Below, in pieces: positions 8,787 through 20,478 of a stretch of DNA of 64,000 nucleotides. This stretch comes from Inhella gelatinilytica (GTDB lineage Bacteria > Pseudomonadota > Gammaproteobacteria > Burkholderiales > Burkholderiaceae_C): positions 124,001 to 188,000 of the forward strand of contig NZ_JAEDAL010000001.1 in assembly GCF_016093295.1 (NCBI RefSeq). Direction: 5' to 3'. The notes beneath the pieces are model-generated. The model was not told the origin of the DNA, did no database searches, and saw only the letters and a program-made list of their open reading frames with translations. The translations under genes and the position numbers were made by a program. Positions within the stretch are counted from its first letter, which is position 1, and every line of letters begins with the position of its first letter.

Positions 8787-9718
8787 CCCCCGCGCAAGGC
8801 TGCCCCGATGGGCAACAGCCAGGGCGCTAACGCTGTGCCTTGGAGGGCTGGAACCCCGCTCAAGTCCACCCGCTCGACCGGATCCAGCGCGGTCACCGGG
8901 GTCGCAACCTGCACCGCCAAGTGCATCAACAGGGCCTCCGAGGCGGGACCGGGTGCCACGTCCAGCTGACCCAAACTCAAGTGACTGAACTGGCGGTCGA
9001 AGTGATCCAGCGTGCGCTGAACCTCCAGGGCCGCTCGGTCCAAGGCGGCCTGGCGGCGGTCGAGGTCCGTGTGCTCCAACAGCTCTGCGGCCAGCTCAAT
9101 CTGACGAAACGACAACAGCTGCCCTTCATGGGTGATCACCAGACCGCCTTGCCCACTGCCAAAACTGAGCAAGGCCCGCGCCCGCACTGACGCCTCCGCC
9201 CGAACCGTCCAATTCCGCAGCGCGGTTTCCGGAATGTCAATGACCCGAAAGGCCTGGGACGCGGACTCGGCGGCCATGACCAGGGGACGCAGACGGTTGC
9301 GCGGCGCCAACACGGCCAGCAAGGGCGTGCTCCGCCGGGAGCCCGCCTCTTGGGGAATGCGGAGCAAATCGATGGTGGCGTCTTCGGCCGAGAACTCCAG
9401 TTGCCCCTTCAGCTGCCAGCGCAAGGCTTGCGCCCAATCCGATTCGGGCACATCGGCGGGGGCGTCGGTCGGCACAATTTGGTACTGGCCCCGCTCCAAC
9501 ACCCACACCCGCTGGCTGGGGGCACTGTGTTGCCGACGCAACGCCTGCAAGGCTTCACGCTGGGCCTCGTCCGTCTCGCCCCAGGGGCCTTCCCACACCC
9601 ACTGCACCCGAGGGCGTCCTCCCGGCGCAGCGGGCGCCACGTGAACCGCCCGCAAGACAGGGCCCTGCGGCGACAGGGCCGTCCAGCCGGGTTCGGTGCG
9701 GGTGCGCAAAAAAGCCAA
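8783..9718 (-). CDS. mshI: MshI-like (PilM-type) cytoplasmic assembly protein
   Basis: A 311-residue soluble protein, first gene of the MSHA operon. It has the actin-like PilM/MshI character with no membrane segment; conserved-looking pieces include [13 protein letters not shown] and the [17 protein letters not shown] strand-turn. The start is TTG at 9718, supported by a good ribosome-binding site (AGGAGTG, 8 nt spacing). It recruits the PilN-like partner to the inner membrane. The operon promoter should lie in the 71-nt gap to the divergent pth gene. Confidence 0.8.
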   Translation of the reverse strand: MAFLRTRTEPGWTALSPQGPVLRAVHVAPAAPGGRPRVQWVWEGPWGETDEAQREALQALRRQHSAPSQRVWVLERGQYQIVPTDAPADVPESDWAQALRWQLKGQLEFSAEDATIDLLRIPQEAGSRRSTPLLAVLAPRNRLRPLVMAAESASQAFRVIDIPETALRNWTVRAEASVRARALLSFGSGQGGLVITHEGQLLSFRQIELAAELLEHTDLDRRQAALDRAALEVQRTLDHFDRQFSHLSLGQLDVAPGPASEALLMHLAVQVATPVTALDPVERVDLSGVPALQGTALAPWLLPIGAALRGG

Positions 9719-9789
9719 GGGATTTCACTCCTGATCGGGTGGCAGTATTTCAGGCTGGGCCAGTTGGCCGCCCTCGGGATAATCCTCGC

Positions 9790-10422
9790 ATGCTGAAACT
9801 GCTGGTTGGCCTGGGAAACCCCGGGGCCGAATACGAAGACACCCGACACAACGCGGGGTTCGCCTGGATCGACGCCGTGTCCCGCACGCTGAAGGTGTCG
9901 CTGACCACCGAACGGACGTACTTCGGCCTTGCGGCGCGAGCGCGCACCCCACAAGGAGACGTGTGGCTACTTGAACCCTTGACGTACATGAATCTGTCCG
10001 GGAAGTCGGTGGCCGCCCTGGCCCGTTTTTTCAAGATGGAGCCCCAGCAGGTGTTGGTCGCGCATGATGAACTGGACCTGGCGCCAGGGGAGGTCAAGCT
10101 CAAACGCGGCGGAGGGGCGGCCGGACACAACGGATTGAAGGACATCACCGCGCAACTGGGTTCTCCCGACTATTGGCGATTGCGCCTGGGAATCGGTCAC
10201 CCCGGCCACCGGGACGCCGTGGCCGGCTACGTGCTGCGACGCGCCCCCGCGCCCGAGCGCGAGGCCTTGGAACTCGCCATTCAGAAGAGCTTGGGCTTGC
10301 TGCCCCTGATCCTGGCCGGTCAATTGGACGCGGCCACCCATCAGTTGCACGCCAAGCCCCAGCGCCCCAAGCCTCCCCGTCCGCCCGCCACCCCTGCCGA
10401 CCCCGCCGCCACCCCATCATGA
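9790..10422 (+). CDS. pth: Peptidyl-tRNA hydrolase
   Basis: A 210-residue peptidyl-tRNA hydrolase that recycles tRNA from drop-off peptidyl-tRNA. The start at 9790 gives [12 protein letters not shown]. The catalytic His20 is in DTRHNAGF, Asn10 in GLGNPG, and the HDELDL and [13 protein letters not shown] motifs are intact. A Pro/Ala-rich tail of about 20 residues ([16 protein letters not shown]) extends beyond the usual domain. It ends in ATGA overlap with the next gene. Confidence 0.95.
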   Translation: MLKLLVGLGNPGAEYEDTRHNAGFAWIDAVSRTLKVSLTTERTYFGLAARARTPQGDVWLLEPLTYMNLSGKSVAALARFFKMEPQQVLVAHDELDLAPGEVKLKRGGGAAGHNGLKDITAQLGSPDYWRLRLGIGHPGHRDAVAGYVLRRAPAPEREALELAIQKSLGLLPLILAGQLDAATHQLHAKPQRPKPPRPPATPADPAATPS

Positions 10423-10850
10423 GCCCACGTCGTTTCTCTCTCAAGATTGCCCTTGCCCTCGTCAGCTTGAATGCACTGGGGGGACAGGCTCAAGCCGCGG
10501 GGACCACGGTCTACCGCTGCGGCCCCGAGGGCCGGGAGCTCAGTGACCGCCCCTGCCCGCCAGGGCCCAGTGCTTCGCAGGCCGTTCGCGTGGATCAGCC
10601 CTCGGCAAAGGACACCGCGCTCGCTCGCGCACGAGCTGAGCAGGAAAAAAAATGGGCGGACGGTGCACGGGCTCAACGAGAGAAAGCGGAATCCCAGGCC
10701 CCCACTTCCCCGGGCAATTTGGGGCCTGCCCAAGCCGCAAGACCCGCGGAGACGCCCGCCTCCGCCGCCGCCCAGCGCAAACCGCCAAAGACCAAGCCCC
10801 CGCGTTTTTTGGGAGCAGCCAGTGCGCCGACAGCACGCCATCCCGATTAG
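10419..10850 (+). CDS. Small exported DUF4124-like protein
   Basis: A 143-residue protein starting at the ATG that overlaps the pth stop. A signal peptide ([16 protein letters not shown]) is followed by [19 protein letters not shown]. This is the Cys-containing beta-strand pattern of DUF4124 periplasmic proteins (YRC...G....SDRPC). The rest is charged, then Pro/Lys/Ala-rich low complexity. Function unknown; proteins with this domain are common next to housekeeping genes in betaproteobacteria. Confidence 0.7.
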   Translation: MSPRRFSLKIALALVSLNALGGQAQAAGTTVYRCGPEGRELSDRPCPPGPSASQAVRVDQPSAKDTALARARAEQEKKWADGARAQREKAESQAPTSPGNLGPAQAARPAETPASAAAQRKPPKTKPPRFLGAASAPTARHPD

Positions 10851-10923
10851 CCCCAAGTTTCCGGGGTCTCGCAAGGGCCGGGTTTCTGGCATGATCATCC
10901 GACCCTTGACTCGGGCGTGATCC

Positions 10924-13219
<2,296 letters not shown>

Positions 13220-13223
<4 letters not shown>

Positions 13224-13795
13224 GGGGCTGAATTGTCAACGTTGCGCCGGAACAAGTGAGCGTGGGTCGCTCCGGCCTTCAGGTGACGATGCAGGGCGAG
13301 ACGCGAGGACTCGGGATACGGCCTCGGCGCTTCCAAATAAATCCATCCGCCTGGCTGTATCGCAGCAGTGGCCGCGGCCAGCGCAGGCTCAAACAGTTGC
13401 GCATCGAAGGGCGGGTCCAGCAAGATCAAGTCCCAGGCATCGGGAATCAAGGCGCCCAGGGCATCCCCGGCCTGCACCTGGACGCGTTCCGCCGCCCCCG
13501 GCAGGCGCGTGACGACCTGCCGCAAGCTGGCCGCTGCGGCCGCATCGCGCTCGACCAATTTGACCCATGCCGCGCCGCGCGAAGCCGCCTCCAGGCCCAA
13601 GGCACCGCTGCCGGCAAATGCGTCCAGGACCCGCCAACCCGACAGGTCCTGTCCCAACCAGTTGAACAAGGTCTCGCGGAGGCGATCACCGGTCGGGCGT
13701 AGGCCCGGGCGATCCAAAACCGGCAGTTTGCTGCGACGCCACAGCCCCCCAACGATCCGGACCTCTCCGGTCGCTGACTTCCCTGGCTTGGTCAC
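13220..13795 (-). CDS. rsmD: 16S rRNA (guanine966-N2)-methyltransferase
   Basis: A 191-residue SAM-dependent methyltransferase that modifies G966 of 16S rRNA. Typical motifs are RIVGGLWRR, the [15 protein letters not shown] block, the SAM-binding [18 protein letters not shown] and the catalytic LDPPFDA. The start is GTG overlapping the hisF stop (GTGA), so it is translated from the end of the his block. The RsmD-CoaD order is conserved in many bacteria. Confidence 0.94.
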
Positions 13796-14550
13796 AGGCG
13801 AACCGCGATGCCCGCGTCCCGCATGAAAGCTTTGGCCTCGCCAATGCTGTGCTGCCCATCGTGAAAGATGCTGGCAGCCAGGACCGCATCGGCGCCACCC
13901 AGGCGAATCCCATCGACCAAGTGCTGCAAGTTCCCCACGCCACCGCTGGCAATCACCGGAACGTCGACCGCATCACTGACTGCACGCGTCAGCGGCACAT
14001 TGAAGCCCGCACGCGTTCCGTCGCGATCCATGCTGGTCAGCAAAATCTCCCCCGCGCCCTGTGCCTGCATGGTCTGCGCCCACGCCACGGCATCGAGCCC
14101 CGTGTCCTTGCGGCCCCCATGGGTGAAAACATTCCAGCCGCCCAGCCCGTTGTCCTTCGCATCGATGGCCACCACGATGCACTGCGAACCGTATTTGTCG
14201 CTGGCCTCGCGGATGAGCTCGGGGCGCGCCACCGCCGCCGAGTTGAAGCTGACCTTGTCGGCGCCAGCGTTCAGCAACCGCCGTACATCGGCCACCTCCC
14301 GAACACCGCCCCCCACCGTCAAGGGGATGAAGACTTGGGCGGCCACCGCTTCAATGATGGGAAGAATCAAATCCCGGCCTTCGTGCGTGGCGGTGATGTC
14401 CAAGAACGTCAGCTCGTCGGCACCCTGTTCGTTGTACCGACGGGCGATCTCCACCGGATCGCCGGCGTCTCGCAAACCAACGAAATTGATCCCTTTAACG
14501 ACCCGGCCGTCTTTGACGTCCAGGCAAGGGATGAGGCGCTTGGCCAGCAT
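13792..14550 (-). CDS. hisF: Imidazole glycerol-phosphate synthase cyclase subunit
   Basis: A 252-residue (beta-alpha)8 barrel that, with HisH, makes IGP and AICAR from PRFAR. It starts at the ATG giving [20 protein letters not shown], with ribosome-binding site AGAAGGA; an ATG six codons earlier is less likely. The catalytic Asp of CLDVKDG and that of TSMDRDGTR are present. It is the last his gene of this block. A small Lys-rich gene separates it from hisA. Confidence 0.96.
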   Translation of the reverse strand: MLAKRLIPCLDVKDGRVVKGINFVGLRDAGDPVEIARRYNEQGADELTFLDITATHEGRDLILPIIEAVAAQVFIPLTVGGGVREVADVRRLLNAGADKVSFNSAAVARPELIREASDKYGSQCIVVAIDAKDNGLGGWNVFTHGGRKDTGLDAVAWAQTMQAQGAGEILLTSMDRDGTRAGFNVPLTRAVSDAVDVPVIASGGVGNLQHLVDGIRLGGADAVLAASIFHDGQHSIGEAKAFMRDAGIAVRL

Positions 14551-14593
14551 GTCTCTATCCTTCTGCACGGCGAAGCACGTCGCCTCTAAGCGC

Positions 14594-14824
14594 TCAGTGG
14601 GCGCGCTTTTTGCCCACCTTCTTCTTGACCTTTTTCGTCGTCTTCTTCTTCACAACCTTTTTGGTGGTTACCTTGGCTTTGTGCCCCGCCTGGGCCGCCT
14701 GAACCCCCTTGGCCGACTTCACCGCGTGAGCGCCCTTGTGCGTTGCCGCTTGTGCGTCGGGGAGCGTGCTCACCGACCCCAGCAGGCCAAATGCCAAAGC
14801 CACGATCCAGGTATTCAGGGTCAT
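14594..14824 (-). CDS. Small exported Lys-rich protein between hisA and hisF
   Basis: A 76-residue protein. The second ATG (14824) is preferred, because GAGGAG sits 6 nt before it but touches the first ATG. Residues 1-26 ([26 protein letters not shown]) look like a signal peptide. The rest is low-complexity Lys/Ala/Val ending [20 protein letters not shown], predicted pI extremely basic. It resembles the histone H1-like/KAK tails seen in betaproteobacteria but carries an export signal. It is in the same transcription unit as hisA and hisF. Function not recognised. Confidence 0.6.
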   Translation of the reverse strand: MTLNTWIVALAFGLLGSVSTLPDAQAATHKGAHAVKSAKGVQAAQAGHKAKVTTKKVVKKKTTKKVKKKVGKKRAH

Positions 14825-14851
14825 GCCCATCTCCTCGTTGGTGAAAGGTTT

Positions 14852-15592
14852 CTATTTTCGAAGGGCATCCGCCCGAAGCTGGGCCGACTGCAAATCCAGC
14901 GCACCGGTGTAAATCGCTTTCCCGCAAATCACGCCGCTGATGCCTTCGTCTTCCACGGCGCACAGGGCTTCGATATCGGCCCAGCCCGCCAGCCCTCCCG
15001 ACGCCACCACGGGAATGCTGAGTTGCTGCGCCAAGCGCACCGTGGCCTCCACATTGATACCACTGAGCATGCCGTCGCGGCCGATATCGGTGTAGATCAC
15101 CCCTTCGATACCGTAGTCCTCGAACTTCTTGGCCAGGTCCCCGACCTCGTGGCCGGAAAGCTTGCTCCAGCCATCGGTCGCCACCTTGCCATCCTTGGCG
15201 TCCAAACCCACCCAAATGTGGCCACCAAATGCCGTGCAGGCGTCCCGAATGAACCCCGGGTTTTTGACCGCCGCCGTACCAACGATGACGGCGCTGATGC
15301 CGTCATCCAAATAGCGCTCGATGGTGTCCAAGTCACGGATCCCACCGCCCAGTTGCACCGGAATCTCGTCGCCCACTTCCCGCAGGATGGACTTGACCGC
15401 CGCTTCGTTGACCGGCTTGCCCGCAAAGGCCCCGTTCAGATCGACCAAATGCAAGCGCCGCGCACCGGCCGCTAGCCAGCGTCGTGCCATGGCGGCAGGG
15501 TCTTCACCGAAGGTGGTGCTCGCGTTCATGTCGCCTTGCTGCAGGCGCACGCAATGGCCGTCTTTCAGATCGATGGCAGGAATCAACAACAT
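14852..15592 (-). CDS. hisA: ProFAR isomerase
   Basis: A 246-residue (beta-alpha)8 barrel isomerase, fourth step of histidine synthesis. It starts [17 protein letters not shown], with the catalytic Asp8 in AIDLKDG and the second Asp in [12 protein letters not shown]. Length and phosphate-binding loops (GGGIRD, ASGGLAG) are standard. It follows hisH by 15 nt. Confidence 0.96.
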   Translation of the reverse strand: MLLIPAIDLKDGHCVRLQQGDMNASTTFGEDPAAMARRWLAAGARRLHLVDLNGAFAGKPVNEAAVKSILREVGDEIPVQLGGGIRDLDTIERYLDDGISAVIVGTAAVKNPGFIRDACTAFGGHIWVGLDAKDGKVATDGWSKLSGHEVGDLAKKFEDYGIEGVIYTDIGRDGMLSGINVEATVRLAQQLSIPVVASGGLAGWADIEALCAVEDEGISGVICGKAIYTGALDLQSAQLRADALRK

Positions 15593-15607
15593 GATGCAAA
15601 CAGGTCC

Positions 15608-16279
15608 TTAGGGGCTTGCGCCTTGGGGGTTCCAGGTCAAAAAATTCCGGTACAGCCGCAGACCCAGTTCCGCACTCTTCTCGGGGTGAAACTGGGTCGC
15701 GAAAATGTTATCCCGAGCGAGGGCGCAGGCGAATGCACCGCCGTAGTCGGTCGTTGCGGCCACATCCTCCGGACGAGACGGCGCGGCGTAATAACTGTGC
15801 ACAAAGTAGAAGTAGGCGCCGCCGGGAATCCCCGCCCACATCGGGTGCCCCAGATGACCTGCGGCGAGGTCCACGCGGTTCCACCCCATTTGTGGCACCT
15901 TAAACCGGCTGCCATCAGCCTGATACCGTCCCGCCAACTGGAACCGCCGCACGCGCCCGGGCAACAGGCCCAGGCCTGGCGTGTCCTGCTCTTCACTGTG
16001 CTCCAACAGCATTTGCATGCCCACGCACACGCCCATCAAAGGCTTGCCCGCCGTGACCGCACTCAACACGGCTTCGCGGGCCCCGCTTTGTGCGAAGTGC
16101 GCCATGCAATCCCGCATCGCCCCTTGGCCCGGCAGCACGATACGGTCCGCCGCACGAACCTGATCGGGATCGTGGCCGACCTCCACACGTACGTCGCTGC
16201 CCTTGGCCGCTTCCTGGACGGCCTGCGCCACCGACCGCAGATTGCCCATGCCGTAATCCAGCACCAAGACCGTACTCAT
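15608..16279 (-). CDS. hisH: Imidazole glycerol-phosphate synthase glutaminase subunit
   Basis: A 223-residue class I glutamine amidotransferase that feeds ammonia to HisF. It starts at [17 protein letters not shown]; upstream extension of the frame is not supported. The catalytic Cys is in GVCVGMQML, His in ATQFHPEKS and Glu two residues later, completing the triad. It lies 10 nt after hisB. Confidence 0.96.
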   Translation of the reverse strand: MSTVLVLDYGMGNLRSVAQAVQEAAKGSDVRVEVGHDPDQVRAADRIVLPGQGAMRDCMAHFAQSGAREAVLSAVTAGKPLMGVCVGMQMLLEHSEEQDTPGLGLLPGRVRRFQLAGRYQADGSRFKVPQMGWNRVDLAAGHLGHPMWAGIPGGAYFYFVHSYYAAPSRPEDVAATTDYGGAFACALARDNIFATQFHPEKSAELGLRLYRNFLTWNPQGASP

Positions 16280-16289
16280 GGTCGCGGCC

Positions 16290-16883
16290 TCACAAACTGC
16301 CTTTGGTGCTGGGGATGACGCCTGCGGCGCGGGGGTCCAACGCCAGAGCCGCACGCAGGGCACGGGCAAACGCCTTAAAAACCGCCTCGCACTGATGATG
16401 GGCGTTGTGTCCCTTCAAGCCGTCAATGTGCACGGTGATCCCCGCGTGGTTCACAAAGCCCTGGAAAAATTCGTAGCTCAGCTGGGTGTCGAAGTCCCCA
16501 ATGCGGCCCGCGGTAAAGGGCACCTGCATGTGCAAGCCTGGGCGTCCAGAGCAGTCCACCACCACGCGGGCCAAGGCTTCATCCAAAGGCACATAGGCGT
16601 GGCCATAGCGGGTGATGCCGCGCTTGTCGCCCAGGGCTTGCGCGACCGCTTGCCCCAGCGTGATGCCCACATCTTCAACGGTGTGATGACCATCGATGTG
16701 CAGGTCTCCCTTGGCCTCAATCGTCAAGTCGATCAAGCCGTGCCGCGCAATTTGGTCAAGCATGTGGTCAAAAAAGCCCAGGCCTGTCTGCATTCGAGCC
16801 TGCCCGTGCCCATCCAAGTCGAGAGTCACACGAATGTCGGTTTCCGCGGTTTGGCGGTGAACAGTGGCGGTGCGATGGCTCAT
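16290..16883 (-). CDS. hisB: Imidazoleglycerol-phosphate dehydratase
   Basis: A 197-residue monofunctional IGPD that converts IGP to imidazole acetol phosphate. Metal-binding motifs are [24 protein letters not shown] and [17 protein letters not shown] chose the ATG at 16883 (MSHRTATV), which gives the usual length. A TTG nine codons earlier directly follows hisC and is an alternative. As in most non-enterobacteria there is no phosphatase domain. Confidence 0.95.
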   Translation of the reverse strand: MSHRTATVHRQTAETDIRVTLDLDGHGQARMQTGLGFFDHMLDQIARHGLIDLTIEAKGDLHIDGHHTVEDVGITLGQAVAQALGDKRGITRYGHAYVPLDEALARVVVDCSGRPGLHMQVPFTAGRIGDFDTQLSYEFFQGFVNHAGITVHIDGLKGHNAHHQCEAVFKAFARALRAALALDPRAAGVIPSTKGSL

Positions 16884-16910
16884 GAGGTCATCCGATCGAA
16901 TCAAGGGCAA

Positions 16911-17984
16911 TCAAGTGGGGTTCAAAACCACATCCAGTGCGGCGAGCAAGGTGTCCGTCTGGGCCTCAGTGCCGATGCTGATGCGCAAAAAGTCGGCAAT
17001 CCGAGCCGGCTGGCTGAAGTGACGGACCAGAACTTTGTGCTGGCGCAGCGCGGCGGCCACATGGGCACCCCGATGTCCCGGATGGCGCGCGAAAACAAAA
17101 TTGGCGGCGGACGGCAAGACCTCAAAGCCCCGCTGCTGGAGCGCCAAGCTCAAGCGGTTTCGCGTGGCCATGATGCGATCGCAAGTCAAACGGAACCAAG
17201 ATTCATCCTCGACCGACGCCTGTGCCCCGGCCTGCGCCAGGCGGTCCAAGGGGTAGGAATTGAAGCTGTCCTTCACCCGAACCAGGGCCTCGATGAGCGC
17301 GGGGTGCCCCAGCGCATAGCCGACCCGCAAGCCGGCCAAAGCACGAGATTTCGAAAATGTGCGAATCACCAAGAGATTCGGATGCTGGGCAATCAAGGGC
17401 GCCACGGAGTCGGCGCCGAAGTCCACATAGGCTTCATCCACCACCACCACCGAATCGCGATTGCCATCCAGCAGCCGCTGGACCTCAGCCCGAGGCAGGG
17501 CAACGCCCGTTGGGGCGTTGGGGTTGGGGAAGATGATGCCGCCGTTCGGACCTGCATTCAGGTAGTCCTGAACCTCAATCTCAAACGTTGCGTTGAGCGG
17601 AATTTCGCGGGTTGTGATGCCATACAGCTTGGCGTAGACGGGGTAAAAACTGTAGGAGATGTCCGGGTGCAGCAGCGGCAGAGGGTGCCGAAGCAAGCCC
17701 ATGAACACGTGGGCCAGCACCTCGTCGGATCCATTGCCCACGAAGACCTGATCCTGAGTCACCCCGTGGTAGCTGGCCAAGGTTTCACGTAACAGCGTCG
17801 ACTGGGGATCGGGGTACAAGCGCAGGGCTTCCCCACCTTGCGCCGCAATGGCGGCCACCACGTGCTCGCTGGGCGCGTAAGGGCACTCATTGGTATTGAG
17901 CTTGACCAGCCCCTCAATCCGCGGCTGCTCACCCGGCACGTAGGGCGTGAGCCCCCGCACGGTGTCACTCCAGAAACGGCTCAT
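16911..17984 (-). CDS. hisC: Histidinol-phosphate aminotransferase
   Basis: A 357-residue class I/II PLP aminotransferase. The PLP lysine lies in [27 protein letters not shown] near the N-terminus and [13 protein letters not shown] are typical of HisC. Its ATG overlaps the stop codon of the upstream PIN-domain gene (ATGA), so its translation is likely coupled to the toxin-antitoxin pair. It heads the hisC-B-H-A-F block. Confidence 0.96.
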   Translation of the reverse strand: MSRFWSDTVRGLTPYVPGEQPRIEGLVKLNTNECPYAPSEHVVAAIAAQGGEALRLYPDPQSTLLRETLASYHGVTQDQVFVGNGSDEVLAHVFMGLLRHPLPLLHPDISYSFYPVYAKLYGITTREIPLNATFEIEVQDYLNAGPNGGIIFPNPNAPTGVALPRAEVQRLLDGNRDSVVVVDEAYVDFGADSVAPLIAQHPNLLVIRTFSKSRALAGLRVGYALGHPALIEALVRVKDSFNSYPLDRLAQAGAQASVEDESWFRLTCDRIMATRNRLSLALQQRGFEVLPSAANFVFARHPGHRGAHVAAALRQHKVLVRHFSQPARIADFLRISIGTEAQTDTLLAALDVVLNPT

Positions 17985-18433
17985 GTTGATCGTCCTGACC
18001 CTGCCACGACAGGGTCCACTTGAAACGGATTGAGGATGGACACCCGATCGATGACTTGCCCATGGGGCAGGGTTTCAGACAGAAACCATTCACAGCTTTG
18101 CTGCTGCGCCGAGGCGATCAGCAGCGCATCGGCATAGGGCAGCCCCCAGCGACTCTCCACGGCCCAGGCCGACTCCACGGTCGCATGGTCCGTGCTCCAG
18201 GGGTGCCAGAGTTGATAACGCCGGACCTCGGCTCGCGCATCACCCGCAGAGAGCGCGCTGGGGTAGCGAGCCCGAGCCTGGGCATAGAAGGCATCCAGCA
18301 CCTGAGTGCTCAATCGCCCCGTGCGCTGCGTCCAGCAATGCACCAACCACTGGCGTGCCCGCTCACGACGCGGCGCGTCCACGTCAAACGCGGCCAGCAA
18401 AACGCCACTGTCCACAAAGGTCAGGGGATTCAC
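17981..18433 (-). CDS. vapC: PIN-domain VapC-like toxin, active site altered
   Basis: A 150-residue PIN-domain protein, normally a Mg-dependent RNase toxin. It begins [17 protein letters not shown] (Asp8). The usual STQVLxEFY motif is STQVLDAFY, with Ala48 where Glu is expected. [10 protein letters not shown] keeps Asp102, and the usual SEDLxHGQ is SETLPHGQ, so another acidic position is lost. Activity may be reduced; Asp47 or Glu120 could compensate. The start is GTG overlapping the antitoxin stop, and the stop overlaps the hisC start. Confidence 0.82.
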   Translation of the reverse strand: MNPLTFVDSGVLLAAFDVDAPRRERARQWLVHCWTQRTGRLSTQVLDAFYAQARARYPSALSAGDARAEVRRYQLWHPWSTDHATVESAWAVESRWGLPYADALLIASAQQQSCEWFLSETLPHGQVIDRVSILNPFQVDPVVAGSGRST

Positions 18434-18645
18434 GCCCGGCCTCGCCGCACCGTACGGGACTGGGCTTGCGCAAAGCTTTTGAATTCCAGCGCCTCGCGCA
18501 TGCCCCGCTCATAGGCGTCATCGTGGCGCATCTTTTCGGCCAGTAGTTCGCCCAGCCAACGCGACACGCTGGTATTCCGGCGCGCCGCCTCGACCCGCAC
18601 CCAATCGGCCACAGCGTCTTCCATCGTCACGGTGACATTTCGCAT
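18430..18645 (-). CDS. vapB: VapB-like antitoxin, ribbon-helix-helix type
   Basis: A 71-residue protein with an N-terminal strand-helix-helix (VTVTMEDAVADWVRVEAA, RRNTSVSRWLGELLAEKM), fitting a ribbon-helix-helix DNA-binding antitoxin. A basic C-terminus would bind the toxin. GGAG precedes the ATG. A 29-bp inverted repeat 30 bp upstream of the start is the likely autoregulatory operator. The stop overlaps the toxin start (GTGA). Confidence 0.8.
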   Translation of the reverse strand: MRNVTVTMEDAVADWVRVEAARRNTSVSRWLGELLAEKMRHDDAYERGMREALEFKSFAQAQSRTVRRGRA

Positions 18646-18674
18646 CGCTCCATTGTCTTACGACTTTGGTTCAG

Positions 18675-18703
18675 CACGAACTTCGTGTTGCACGAAGTTC
18701 GTG
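18675..18703. promoter_or_regulatory. 29-bp inverted repeat, probable vapB operator
   Basis: CACGAACTTCGTG, spacer TTG, CACGAAGTTCGTG. Each half is itself a CACGAA-N-TTCGTG palindrome, so there are two 13-bp sites 16 bp apart, and together they form a perfect inverted repeat. It lies 30 bp upstream of the antitoxin start and 103 bp upstream of the divergent thiamine-enzyme gene. This is typical of cooperative binding by RHH antitoxin-toxin complexes. Confidence 0.65.
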
Positions 18704-18805
18704 TTCATGCCGCTCGCGCCGAATCAACGTCCGCACCGGGAAATCCCCTGCCATCCGTTGAGCGCCCTGCACGCTCCAATCGCATTTCAGTTCTGGAGAA
18801 GTCTG

Positions 18806-20464
18806 ATGAACGGTGCGCAAGCCCTGATGCAAACCTTGACCGATGCGGGCATTGAGGTGTGCTTCACCAACCCCGGCACGTCCGAGATGCACTTCGTGGC
18901 CGCACTGGACGATCAACCCCGGATGCGGGCGGTGCTGTGCCTCTTCGAGGGTGTGGCCACCGGTGCGGCCGATGGCTATGCCCGCATGGCGGACAAGCCC
19001 GCAGCCACGCTGTTGCACCTGGGGTGTGGCCTGGGCAACGGCCTGGCCAATTTGCACAACGCCCGCAAGGGCAAGGTGCCGGTGCTCAATATCGTGGGGG
19101 ATCACGCCACGTATCACGCCCCACTGGATGCCCAACTGCAGTCGGACATCGAAACCGTGGCGCGCAACGTGTCCCCGGGCTTTGTCCGCACCGCCACTCA
19201 GACCGGCACATTGGCCCAAGACGCGGTGGACGCCCTGCAAGTGGCCCGGGGGCGCCCCGGGCAGGTGGCCACCTTGATCCTGCCCGCCGACGTTTCGTGG
19301 AGCGACGGGGGACAAGCTGTGGCGCCGCCGCCCGCCCCCGTCGCGCCGGTATGCGACGACACCACGCTGGAGTCTCTGGTGGCGCTGCTGCAATCCGGGG
19401 CAAGGGTGGCCTTCTTGCTCGGGGGGCAGGCGTTGCGAGAGGCGGCCTTGGTCTCCGCCGCGCGCATCGCCGCGCACAGTGGCGCCAAATTGTTCAGCGA
19501 AGTTTTCCCCACCCGACTGACCCGCGGCGCCGGGGTGCCGGCGGTGGAGCGTATGGCCTATCTGGCCGAGCTGGCATCCGTGCAGTTGCGTGGGTTTGAG
19601 CACCTGGTCCTGGTCGATGCCAAGGCACCGGTGTCGTTCTTCGCTTACCCCGGCAAAAAGAGTGAGCTGGTGCCGCCCGGCTGCCAAGTGCACACCCTGT
19701 GCAGCCCCGAGCAGGACGCCGCCGCCAGTCTGACCCGTTTGGCCCAAGCCCTGGGCGTTGACGCGCTCACCCCCCCCCGATCCCCGGCCTTGCGGCCCAG
19801 CCGCCCCCGCGGGCGCAAGCTGACGGCGGAAAAAGTGTGCAAAGCCATCGGGCACTTGCTGCCGGAAAACGCCATCGTCGTGGACGAGGCCATCACCTCC
19901 GGACTGATGTTGCCCAAGTTCACCGCCGGCGCCCCTCGCCATGACCTGCTGACCCTGACGGGCGGCGCCATCGGGCAGGCGCTGCCCAACGCCATCGGGG
20001 CGGCCATCGCGTGCCCGAATCGGCCCGTCCTGGCCCTGGTCGGTGACGGCAGCGCCATGTACACGATCCAAGCCCTCTGGACGATGGCGCGGGAGGGACT
20101 GAACGTGGTCACCGTGATCTTCAACAACGCGGCGTATTCGGTGCTCAATGTGGAGCTTTCCCGCGTCGGGGCCCAGGAGGCGGGGCCAAAGGCCAAGGCG
20201 CAATTGGACCTCAGCGCGCCAGGCTTGAACTTCACGGCGTTGGCCCAGGGCATGGGCGTCCCCGCCACGCGGGTGCAGAGCCCGGAGGGGTTCGTGCAAG
20301 CGTTGGAGCGCACCCTCAGCACCCCAGGGCCGCACTTGATCGAGGCCCTGGTGCCGCCCTCCCTGTCTGGACTCAAGCTGAAGCTCTTGCCCACCGTGCT
20401 GGAGTCGCTGGAAGGCCTGCCCGCCCCTGTCGCCCGTTTCTTGAAGCGCAAACTCGCCCCTTGA
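18806..20464 (+). CDS. Thiamine-diphosphate enzyme, acetolactate-synthase-like
   Basis: A 552-residue ThDP-dependent enzyme of the acetolactate synthase/benzoylformate decarboxylase superfamily. The catalytic Glu48 lies in CLFEGVATGAADGYAR. The ThDP/Mg motif begins GDGSAMYTIQALWTMAR and ends in FNNAAYSVLNVE. The start at 18806 has GGAGAAG upstream. The middle FAD-like domain is present but its cofactor role is uncertain. It overlaps the following FAD-dehydrogenase frame by a few bases, so the two form an operon. The substrate cannot be told; no regulatory small subunit lies nearby, so it is unlikely to be the main IlvB. Confidence 0.8.
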   Translation: MNGAQALMQTLTDAGIEVCFTNPGTSEMHFVAALDDQPRMRAVLCLFEGVATGAADGYARMADKPAATLLHLGCGLGNGLANLHNARKGKVPVLNIVGDHATYHAPLDAQLQSDIETVARNVSPGFVRTATQTGTLAQDAVDALQVARGRPGQVATLILPADVSWSDGGQAVAPPPAPVAPVCDDTTLESLVALLQSGARVAFLLGGQALREAALVSAARIAAHSGAKLFSEVFPTRLTRGAGVPAVERMAYLAELASVQLRGFEHLVLVDAKAPVSFFAYPGKKSELVPPGCQVHTLCSPEQDAAASLTRLAQALGVDALTPPRSPALRPSRPRGRKLTAEKVCKAIGHLLPENAIVVDEAITSGLMLPKFTAGAPRHDLLTLTGGAIGQALPNAIGAAIACPNRPVLALVGDGSAMYTIQALWTMAREGLNVVTVIFNNAAYSVLNVELSRVGAQEAGPKAKAQLDLSAPGLNFTALAQGMGVPATRVQSPEGFVQALERTLSTPGPHLIEALVPPSLSGLKLKLLPTVLESLEGLPAPVARFLKRKLAP

Positions 20465-20478
20465 GTGCACAGCCCATC

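Noticed and set aside
18671-20470. 599-codon frame antisense to the thiamine enzyme
   Set aside because: Low-complexity Gly/His/Gln-rich translation with no domain; a shadow frame.
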